Shown piece by piece: positions 36,301-44,100 of a stretch of DNA of 64,000 nucleotides. The notes beneath the pieces were generated by a model that was not told where the DNA came from, searched no databases, and saw only the letters and a list, made by a program, of their open reading frames with translations. The position numbers and the translations under genes are program-made. Position 1 is the stretch's first letter. Every line of letters begins with the position of its first letter. The stretch spans positions 1-64,000 of the forward strand of contig JAJVIC010000002.1 of NCBI GenBank assembly GCA_022072225.1, written 5' to 3'. The DNA comes from Bacteroidia bacterium. GTDB taxonomy: Bacteria; Bacteroidota; Bacteroidia; SXHM01.

Positions 36301-37631
36301 TTTCAACCGGTGGGTGTACAGATGATACTTTGATTACGGTTACCGTATTTCCAGGTGCAGTAGCTGATTTTACGGCAACCGGTGAATGCTTGAATGTGCC
36401 CACGGTTTTTACCGACCAGAGTTCTGTAACATCGGGTACCATTGCAAGCTGGGCATGGACATTTGGCGATGGCGCAAGTGACAATACTCAGTCGCCTTCA
36501 CATACCTATGCAACAGACGGAACACGCACCGTATCGCTTACCGTTACTTCCGACAATGGCTGCAGCAGCAGCGTCAGCTTTCCGGTTGTTGTTTATCCGC
36601 TGCCCGTTGCCGATTTCAGCACTACTTCGGTATGCGAAGGACTTGCCACTGCATTTTCTGATAACAGCAGCGTCAACTCCGGCTCGGTTGTATCATGGAC
36701 TTATGATTTTGGCGACAACAGTTTTATTGCATCGCAAAACCCCCAGCATATCTATGTTTCAGCAGGAAGCTATACATCGCAACTAAATGTTGTTACCGAT
36801 GAAGGTTGCCTGGACAGTATTGTTAAAACAGTTACCGTTCATCCTTTGCCGGTAGTTGATTTTGAGGTTGTGCCCGGTGAGGGGTGCATGCCGCTCTTGG
36901 TTTCACTCAATGATTTGAGCAGCATTGCATCAGGCGCTAATGCAGCGTGGGACTGGAAAATTGAAAACCTGTTTTCGGCTTCGCAACAAAATACTAACTA
37001 CACATTGGAAAATGCAGGTCTTTATGATGTTACCCTAACCGTTACCTCCGATATGGGTTGCAGCACCACACTTACCCGCAATGATTTTATTACTGTACAT
37101 CCAAAACCATTTCCTGAGTTTGCTTTTACACCCACGGTTACTGAAATTCTGTATCCCGAAATTACTTTTATAGACTTATCGGGTGGTAGTCCTGTGCAAT
37201 GGAACTGGCAATTTGGTACGGGTGATGTTGCAACGGTGCAAAACCCTGTTTACAGTTATGCCGACACCGGAATATTTACCGTTACATTAGAAGTGCTTAA
37301 TCAGTTTGGTTGCAGCGATACCATAGAGCATACGCTTGTTATTCTTCCCTCGTTTACTATTTATGTGCCCAATGCATTTACGCCTGACGGTAATGGAGTA
37401 AACGATGTGTTTTTGCCTTCAGGCATTGGTTGGAGCGATTATGAGTTGCGCATCTTTAGCCGCTGGGGCTCTCAGGTGTTTGAAAGTTTTGACCCTACAG
37501 TAGGGTGGGATGGTACCATTCGCGGCAAGGGCGAAGTAGCTGCGTCTGATGTATATGTATGGCGCATTTTTGTGCGCGATAACCATAAACGTAAACAGGA
37601 TTTTATTGGACATGTTACCTTAGTAAGGTAG
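33345..37631 (+). CDS. Giant PKD-repeat surface protein, T9SS type B (1428 aa)
   Basis: Starts MKFLHFSFLILFL with a signal peptide ending LSAQ. Residues about 25-270 resemble the N-terminal domain common in such proteins (ENKVFVEERGQF, YPGVDAEFDL, IIDPWITA). A beta-propeller-like stretch follows to about residue 580, then an SprB-like segment (ITPTGGIGPYTYLWSPGG), then about eight PKD domains marked by W-DFGD motifs (WNWDFGDG, WDWDFGDS, WTWDFDDA, WAWTFGDG and others). The last 90 residues are the gliding-motility-type T9SS type B domain beginning YVPNAFTPDGNGVNDVF. Likely an outer-surface adhesin. Confidence 0.9.
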   Translation: MKFLHFSFLILFLAGFSSALSAQQKQRSFVSKPFENKVFVEERGQFTQRAGDRNMVFAEPILYAVENPEFFAYFTQSGITFQLPEYEETEEKKNKDNGDRIEEERFELKWEAISLKFLNADAASEIRVENKVHEYYNYACFIDSAQYNFVPAYKKLVYKNLYPGVDAEFDLPEEGGIKYKFIVHPNVIVPVIVLEFAGAQNLYVDESGNLNFGNKHGKLTDHAPNAYTAASNSAIPVKYSVDGNKVKFEFEQEVVSSPEGIIIDPWITATTFPAANRAFDIQEDGAGNVIVHGSTTNYQVQKYNAAGVLQWTYVTTSTFLGDIAVDNPGNVYIIGGYPAGKRQKLDPSGVQQWSFAGLVEEWRLAFDYSKTVLTAGGYFNTTPGHNVGRFDMVSGAISNQIIYGEETRGIATDCNGDMYSLHVTFGVGTANAGTNLLRKTNANFTPGPFVQSGFLLSEAEPVGVGYAPNPTYGPNLFHGINGLVVSGPYLYIYDGASIRRFNKTTLTFLNSVAVPNGARMMCSGIAADYCGNIFAGSQNGMVMFDSLLTYQSTTPAPGIIYDIILAANGEFLVCGEGFLASVNIACTAPAALVATTNITCDGTGTVTITPTGGIGPYTYLWSPGGETTASLSNLPAGTYTYTVNDAFCRTYTGTATISANPVTTFSAASGVGNDVLVNGVCANVAAQFTDNSTTSSGNITTWNWDFGDGATDNTQNPSHAYTADGTYNVSLITITDEGCTDTTIVPVTVHPLPVADFTATDECLNAANAFTDASTVSSGIIAAWDWDFGDSNTSALQNPSNTYNADGTYTVTLNVTSDKGCYNATAFTANVVVYPLPVADFTTADFCPDVQGSFTNQSSVSSGTVNAWTWDFDDASPASNLQSPAHTYAASASYNVNLAVTTNNGCTHDTTIAVFVNPTPVAEFSATDVCVTQANQFTDLSAVANPSVITDWAWDILDNGSVEYTSQNASHTFPGDGTFNVLLSVVSTGGCTDDTLITVTVFPGAVADFTATGECLNVPTVFTDQSSVTSGTIASWAWTFGDGASDNTQSPSHTYATDGTRTVSLTVTSDNGCSSSVSFPVVVYPLPVADFSTTSVCEGLATAFSDNSSVNSGSVVSWTYDFGDNSFIASQNPQHIYVSAGSYTSQLNVVTDEGCLDSIVKTVTVHPLPVVDFEVVPGEGCMPLLVSLNDLSSIASGANAAWDWKIENLFSASQQNTNYTLENAGLYDVTLTVTSDMGCSTTLTRNDFITVHPKPFPEFAFTPTVTEILYPEITFIDLSGGSPVQWNWQFGTGDVATVQNPVYSYADTGIFTVTLEVLNQFGCSDTIEHTLVILPSFTIYVPNAFTPDGNGVNDVFLPSGIGWSDYELRIFSRWGSQVFESFDPTVGWDGTIRGKGEVAASDVYVWRIFVRDNHKRKQDFIGHVTLVR

Positions 37632-37638
37632 ATGTTTG

Positions 37639-38091
37639 CTAATTCTGAACAGAAATAATGTAGGTAATAGGGTTTGCATCTGTTTGCAAAATTGCTCTAT
37701 TCAATTCTGCACAGCCAGATGCTCCACCCACCGAGCCCATAGGAATAGTAAAATGGCGCAGGGTATCTGTTCCAGTTGCCACACACTCCATTACCGTGTA
37801 ATAATGGCTGCTGCATCCGGCACAATCAGGGTCGGCAATATCTTCAATGGTTTCTACAAATTTTAGAAGAGGAGAAAAAGGCATTGTCTCTGAGAGGGTG
37901 GAGTCTTTCTTATAGCAATACATACAGCAACTGTTGCTGCTTTCTGAAAGTATGAATTTGTCGCCAACTTTAAAAGTGTTTGTTTTATTGTTCTGCAAAT
38001 AAGGCAGATTGGGAACTTTTACCGATGGTTTTATCCAGTTGCAGGAACTGAGTGAAAGCATGATTAAGGCAGAAAGGGCAAGTGTTCGCAT
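37639..38091 (-). CDS. Cysteine-rich lipoprotein, unknown
   Basis: 150 residues with a lipobox (MLSLSSCNW). The mature part has several cysteines in CC/CxxC patterns (NSCCMYCYKK, DPDCAGCSSHY) and no recognised family. The Cys pairs could form disulphides in the periplasm or bind metal. It is convergent with the giant PKD gene, 7 bases apart. Confidence 0.65.
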   Translation of the reverse strand: MRTLALSALIMLSLSSCNWIKPSVKVPNLPYLQNNKTNTFKVGDKFILSESSNSCCMYCYKKDSTLSETMPFSPLLKFVETIEDIADPDCAGCSSHYYTVMECVATGTDTLRHFTIPMGSVGGASGCAELNRAILQTDANPITYIISVQN

Positions 38092-38124
38092 GATATTTGT
38101 GCTTGTTTTTTATTGTTAACCATA

Positions 38125-39513
38125 TTAGTAAAATCCTTTTTCAATTACAGAAAGAAGATCTGATTTTTGCTCATATTCACTTCGGTAGTGATAACAACTT
38201 CGATCTAAAATAATATCTGCATTGTAGGGATTGCTCCACTGTTCAGAGATTCTATAATATCCCTTTTCCCATAATCCTGATATTTCCGGATGTATGGCAT
38301 TGCGCGTCCAGCTCGACATGTGTGAGTGTTCGATATTATCATTATCATAACTGAGGCTGACTAGGATATGAGCTCTTTTAGTGTAGCTGCTGTTATTATT
38401 TTCTAAAATGTAAACTAAGCACGATGAGCCATAATTGCGTTTGGGAACTTCGTCAGGTTTTGTAGTCTGGGTTTCCAAGGGCTTAGTGTATTTGGGTTCT
38501 ATTTTACCTGTTTGTTGATTGATGTGGAAAATTTCTTTATTATCCATCAATTCTATCTCAGAAATATTTTTTCCAATTTTCAGCGAATCAAAACGAAAGG
38601 GGGTGGTCATTTCGCCCTTTGTATTCATTATACCCCATTTTCCATTGAGGAAAACGGGTGCTTGCTCTTTTTGTAACAAAAAGGGCAGTGCAAGGTCGGC
38701 AGCAAAGGGTTGGATCGTGGTTTCCATTTTTTCATTCATGTATGCCCATTTGCCCTGCTCGGTTCTTATCGGGATTCGTTTTGATGCTTTATAAATTCGT
38801 GTTGGCAATATGCTTATTTTATGAAATTTATTTATTTCACTGGAATATATAGATGGAAGTTTTGACAATTGCTTGTCTTCCGAAATGCTGTAATACACTA
38901 TGGAATCGTTTAGCAGGTATAGCACAGTATCACCAAAATCAACAAGGTCAAGAATGGGAGTAGTCAGGCTCAGTTTCTTACAACCTTTAAAATAATCAAT
39001 GGAAGCAATATTATGGACTTTTTTAGATATGGCTATACATTTATCATATTTGAGTATGCTGTAATATTCTTCGTAATAATCTCCTTTTTCATTGAAAATA
39101 CTCCCATTTGCTGTGATAAAGCAATCGTATTTATTTACCCATGTAAATTGATGTTCGTTATATTTAGAATCCACAAGAAAGAATCCGCCCTCGGCCGTAA
39201 CTGCATATAGATAAAAAGGTTGTCTATCTGTTTTTAAAAAATCTGATGAAAATTTTATCGCTGGAATTTTTATGATATAATCACTCTCAAATCTGGGTGT
39301 TTCATTTATATAGGAAGGTTCGGGGAGCATAACCTTCGTTTTTGTTTTTGAAGTTGTATTAATAAGCCATACAAATTCATTCGGTATGTTACTGCTAACT
39401 TTATATTCTATTTTGTAAACATCTTTTGGTAGCTGAGCAAATGCACAGATGTGTGTTATAAATACAAGCAGGCTTAATGCTATTGCTTTAAATGGTACGA
39501 AATACTTATTCAT
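38125..39513 (-). CDS. WG-repeat protein, secreted
   Basis: 462 residues, signal peptide (ALSLLVFITHICAFAQ). Two WG-like repeats are visible near residues 255-305 (GKWAYMNEKMETTIQPF and GKWGIMNTKGEMTTPF), a beta motif common in Bacteroidota envelope proteins. The rest is unrecognised. It lies in a minus-strand group with the lipoprotein and the small secreted protein. Confidence 0.65.
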   Translation of the reverse strand: MNKYFVPFKAIALSLLVFITHICAFAQLPKDVYKIEYKVSSNIPNEFVWLINTTSKTKTKVMLPEPSYINETPRFESDYIIKIPAIKFSSDFLKTDRQPFYLYAVTAEGGFFLVDSKYNEHQFTWVNKYDCFITANGSIFNEKGDYYEEYYSILKYDKCIAISKKVHNIASIDYFKGCKKLSLTTPILDLVDFGDTVLYLLNDSIVYYSISEDKQLSKLPSIYSSEINKFHKISILPTRIYKASKRIPIRTEQGKWAYMNEKMETTIQPFAADLALPFLLQKEQAPVFLNGKWGIMNTKGEMTTPFRFDSLKIGKNISEIELMDNKEIFHINQQTGKIEPKYTKPLETQTTKPDEVPKRNYGSSCLVYILENNNSSYTKRAHILVSLSYDNDNIEHSHMSSWTRNAIHPEISGLWEKGYYRISEQWSNPYNADIILDRSCYHYRSEYEQKSDLLSVIEKGFY

Positions 39514-39529
39514 ACTGTTTATAATGGGT

Positions 39530-40066
39530 TTATTTTTTCTTTTTTATTTCCAAGGGTTCAATGCGGATCCATTTGCCGGAACCTTTGCAGAGGCTGTATA
39601 TTTTTTCCTGAGCAACAGGTTGCTGCACTAAGATTTCATCTCCTTTTTTTAATACTATTTGAAATTTACGTTTTACATAGTCATAATCGTTGCCTTTAGC
39701 AATCATGCAACTTTCCTGTGCCATATTCAACTTAACAGCATAGTTTTCGGGTTGAAGCAGTGAGCTGTTTTCAAGGTATTCCAATGAACTGCTGTAGGCC
39801 ATGCTCCGGTTATCCCAACTTTCAATTAAGGCTTCTTTTACCGGGGCAAAAGGCTTCTTGATTATCCCTTCTGCATAACGGCAGTTTTCTGCTTGCGGGT
39901 TTTCAATTTCTTCTAATATTAATTTTGCTTTTCCACTATTTATTAACGCTGTAGTTTTTTTGTCGGTTGTTATTACTATGGCATAGCTGCCGTCAAACGG
40001 GCAGTGTTGGGCATAAAGCGAACAGATTGGAAGTGCTAATAAAAGCAGCAGAATTAATTTTTTCAT
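39530..40066 (-). CDS. Small secreted protein, unknown
   Basis: 178 residues from MKKLILLLLLALPICSLYAQ, a strong signal peptide; a Met 7 codons upstream is less likely. The mature protein contains four or five cysteines and a lysine-rich end (EIKKKK). No family is recognised. Confidence 0.65.
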   Translation of the reverse strand: MKKLILLLLLALPICSLYAQHCPFDGSYAIVITTDKKTTALINSGKAKLILEEIENPQAENCRYAEGIIKKPFAPVKEALIESWDNRSMAYSSSLEYLENSSLLQPENYAVKLNMAQESCMIAKGNDYDYVKRKFQIVLKKGDEILVQQPVAQEKIYSLCKGSGKWIRIEPLEIKKKK

Positions 40067-40256
40067 TTTCAGGATTTCTGAGTTCAAAAATAATGAGTTT
40101 TGTTTTTTTGATACTAGTCAAACAGAGATTTGAAATAATCCGTATCTAATTTTTGAAGATTATCATTTTGTCATAATTTTTAAATGTAAAGTTCTAAACT
40201 TTGCAAACGGTTTTATTGCATTACTTTTACCGATGTTAAAAATTTTGGTGAGCTAA

Positions 40257-41117
40257 ATGATAGAAATACAACAGGAAAGCAACTACACTCCGGCAGGTAA
40301 TAAAAAAACATTCAAATACCGGCTTTACGAAATTATTTTCAAGTCAGATACTCCCGCAGGCAAACGATTCGATTTGCTCTTAATCTTTTTTATTCTTTTA
40401 AGTTCTCTTACTGTTGTATTAGAAAGTTTAGAGTTTTTTCACACCAATTACAGCTTGTATTTTCGTATAGTAGAATGGATACTCACCATTTTATTTACAG
40501 TTGAATATGCAGCACGTATTTACTGTATTCGCAACCCTAAATCCTATATTTTTAGTTTCTACGGTATTATTGATTTGTTGTCCATATTGCCAGCGTATTT
40601 GAGTGTGGTTTTAGCGGGAAGTCAGTATTTGCTTACCATTCGTATTCTGCGCATTCTGCGTATTTTTAGAATTTTAAAACTCAATCGCTATTTGGCCGAA
40701 TCGCGTTATATGATTCGCGCTATGCAAAACAGCAGAATAAAAATTACCATTTTTCTGTCTGTTATTTTCTCTTCTGTATTAATTATTGGTTCGGTTATGT
40801 ATTTTGTTGAAGGCCATGTAAATGATGGTTTTTCTGATATTCCTAACAGTATTTATTGGGCAATTGTAACGCTTACTACCGTTGGCTATGGCGATATTTC
40901 TCCTGTAACCGGAATGGGAAAATTTTTGGCTTCTATGCTAATGATATTAGGCTATGCAATTATTGCTGTACCTACCGGAATAATTTCATCTGAAATGATA
41001 GCAGGAAAAAAAGAAGATGTAGAGCAAAAGAAGTTTGCCGGCAGATGCCGGCATTGCGGTTCAAGCATTCACGAACTGGATGCTGTTTATTGTTATAAAT
41101 GCGGAACGAGGTTATAG
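40257..41117 (+). CDS. Voltage-gated-type potassium channel with a zinc-ribbon tail
   Basis: 286 residues with six membrane segments. The S4-like helix has regularly spaced arginines (TIRILRILRIFRILKLNRYL) and the pore holds the K+ selectivity filter in TLTTVGYGDISP. The C-terminus ends in a CxxC ... CxxC zinc ribbon (CRHCGSS, CYKCGTRL), which may mediate assembly. It is convergent with the 1773-residue PKD gene, 3 bases apart. Confidence 0.92.
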   Translation: MIEIQQESNYTPAGNKKTFKYRLYEIIFKSDTPAGKRFDLLLIFFILLSSLTVVLESLEFFHTNYSLYFRIVEWILTILFTVEYAARIYCIRNPKSYIFSFYGIIDLLSILPAYLSVVLAGSQYLLTIRILRILRIFRILKLNRYLAESRYMIRAMQNSRIKITIFLSVIFSSVLIIGSVMYFVEGHVNDGFSDIPNSIYWAIVTLTTVGYGDISPVTGMGKFLASMLMILGYAIIAVPTGIISSEMIAGKKEDVEQKKFAGRCRHCGSSIHELDAVYCYKCGTRL

Positions 41118-41120
41118 GTA

Positions 41121-44100
41121 TTACCTCAAAAGAGTTACACTTCCAATTGTACTTTGCTGCCCATTTTCATAAAGCTTCCCTTGCCACAGTTTGCCGTCAC
41201 CAAAGCGTGCAGTTATATGCCATACGTAGGCGTTTTGTGGCAGCAGTTCGCCTTTATGAATTCCGTTCCATCCTTCAGCCGGTTGCCCGTTTTCAAGTTT
41301 GTCGGTTTCAAAAAGAAGGTTGCCCCAGGTGTCAAAAATCTGCATGCGGTAGGTTTTCAGACCGGTGCCTTTGGGCAGAAACAGATTATGTCCTTCGCCA
41401 CCCTGCGGAATAAAAGCGTTGGGAACCCACAGCCCGCTGAAGAAGTCTACAAAGATGTTGTACAGAGCTGTATCTATACAACCTCTGAAATCAGTTACAA
41501 TCAACATAACAGGATAGGAGCCATAGTTTCCGAACTGATGGGTAGGGTTCATTTCGTTGGATGAGCCTCCATCACCAAAATCCCAGTGACTGCTAATGAT
41601 AGGGGAGCTTAGATTAGTAAATTCTGTTGTTCCGTCAATGTTAGGTTCATTTACTACATGGTAATCAAATGCGGCAGTTGGGTTTTCAAAAACGGTGATG
41701 ATGTTGGCATAGGAAACCGAATCGATGCAACCGCCTTCGCCCACAACGGTAAGGTTAACACTATACACACCGGGGTCGGTATAAACGGTAGTTGGGTTTA
41801 CATCGGTGCTGGTGCTGCCGTTGTTAAATGTCCAGGAGTATGTGAGTGCGTTTTCGGTTAGTCCGCTGTCAAAGGTGATGCTTAATGGCTGGCAGCCTTC
41901 TGTTGCCGATACACTGAAATCAGCAACAGGAATAGGATATACATTGTAAACGGCTGATGAAGTATCGGAACAGCCAAACTGGTTGGTGGCAATCAGCGTT
42001 ACCAAATAATTACCAGAAGTATCGTAAACAACCGAAGGGTTGAAAACCTGAGAACTGCCGCCATTACCAAAGGTCCAGTCGTATAGTGTTGCACCTGTTG
42101 ATGAGTTGCTGAAGCCAACGGTAACAGGGTAGGTGCACGAAGAATCGCTGTTGGCTGCAAAGTTGCTGACAGGGTTAGGGAAAATGGTAGTTGAACCTGA
42201 AGTAGAATCCACGCAACCAAAGTCGGATGTAGTTAACAAGGTAATGGTGTAAGTGCCCGGTGCAGCATAAATCTGTGTCGGGTTTTGCTGATTGGAAGTA
42301 TTTCCATTGCCGAATGTCCACTGATAATTTGCAATGCTTCCGCTGTTGATGGTAGTGCTGTCGCTGAACACACTTAATTGTGTGATACAGACATCTTCAA
42401 CGCTGAAGTCAGCCACCGGCAGGGGATGTATGGTAATGGTTTGTGCGGTACTGTCGCTGCAACCACCTGTTCCGGTAACAACCAGACTTACCGTAAACGT
42501 AGAGTCAAGTGAATAAAAGTGATTGGGGTTTTGTGTGAAGAAAATGGTTCCGTCACTCATTGTCCAGTTCCATGAAGTGATGCTGCCGGTTGCAATGGTA
42601 CTCAGGTCGGTGAAAATGCTTGTATCGTTTAAACACACATCGGGAGCACTGAATGCAGCCGCAGGAACAGAATGAACAATTACATCCGTGCTGTCGCTGT
42701 TGCCGCAACCGTTTTGGGTGGCAACGGACAGGCTTACGTTATATGTTCCGCCAGCGGCATAAAGATGTGAAGGGCTTTGCAGCGCTGAAGTAATTCCGTC
42801 ACCAAAGTTCCATGTCCATGAGGTAATGCTGTCGCCACCGTTGAGCGAGAGGTCGGTAAAGTAGGTAGTATCACCTGCGCAAACCGTATTGAAATCAAAT
42901 GCTGCTGTGGCGGTATTGCCAACAGTAACAGTAACCGAATCAATGTTTGAGCAATCGCCATCGGTAACGGTAACATAATATTTGGTTGTTACAGACGGAG
43001 ATGCAACAGGGTTGGCAATATTCGGGTTGCTTAATCCTGTTGTGGGATTCCATGCATAAACGGTTCCGCCTGCTGCCTGTAATTGTGTGGAGTCTTCGCG
43101 GCAAATAGTAACATCATTTCCGGCATCTACCGCAAGAGGCGAAACCGATATGCTTCCTGTTCCCGGTATAACAAAGCTGCAGCCATTGGCATCCTGCAAT
43201 ATCAGCGAAGGAAAGAAGTTGCCCGACTGTGTGTATTGATGCGCTGCGGTTTGTCCGTTGCCCAGGTTTCCGTCACCAAAGTCCCATGTAAAGGTGGTGG
43301 CATTGCTTGATGCTGCTTCAAATGTAACGGTAAAAGGCAGGCAGCCTGCCGAATCGGGTGCAAACGAAAATGTTCCCGTTGGTCCCGAAAGATTGATGAT
43401 GCCGGGCATCAGAACCGTATCGGTGCAGCCGAATGAATTGGTGATGATTAAGGTAACATCAAACAAACCGGGAATGGTGTAAACGTGTGAAGGATTTTGA
43501 ACGGTTGAAAAAGTGCCATCACCAAAAAACCATTGCCATGCTACAATATTACCTGCCGACTGGTCGGTGAAATTTACCAGCAAGGGCGGACAAAAAGCAA
43601 CTGTAGGAAAAGCTGTGAAAGCGGCATCCGGTGTTTCAACTATAATGTAATCAGTAATAGTAGCCGAGCTGTCGCAGCCATTGCTGTTGGCAGCTGAAAG
43701 CGAAACGGTATAAACGCCCGGTACAGCATACGCATGCGTAGGCATGGTGTCGGTTGAAGTTGTTCCGTCACCAAAATCCCAAACAAAGCTAACCGCATCG
43801 GGTGATGAAAGATTGTTGAACGTTATGGGTTCACCGGGACAAGCCTCATTTTGCCAGGCAAGAAAATCAGGGGTAGGGTAGGGAATATAGTTTACAAAAT
43901 CATTTTCAAGATTGGTGTTGGTGCAACCTGCATCATCGCTGATGGTAAGCGAAACATCATACGTTCCGGCATTCTGATAAATATGTGAGGGGTTCTGTTG
44001 CGTTGAGGTTGTTCCGTCACCAAAATCCCAGAACCAGGTAAGCACACTTCCGGGAGGTGATGATAAATCACTGAATTGCACCAACAGTGTATCACAGCCC

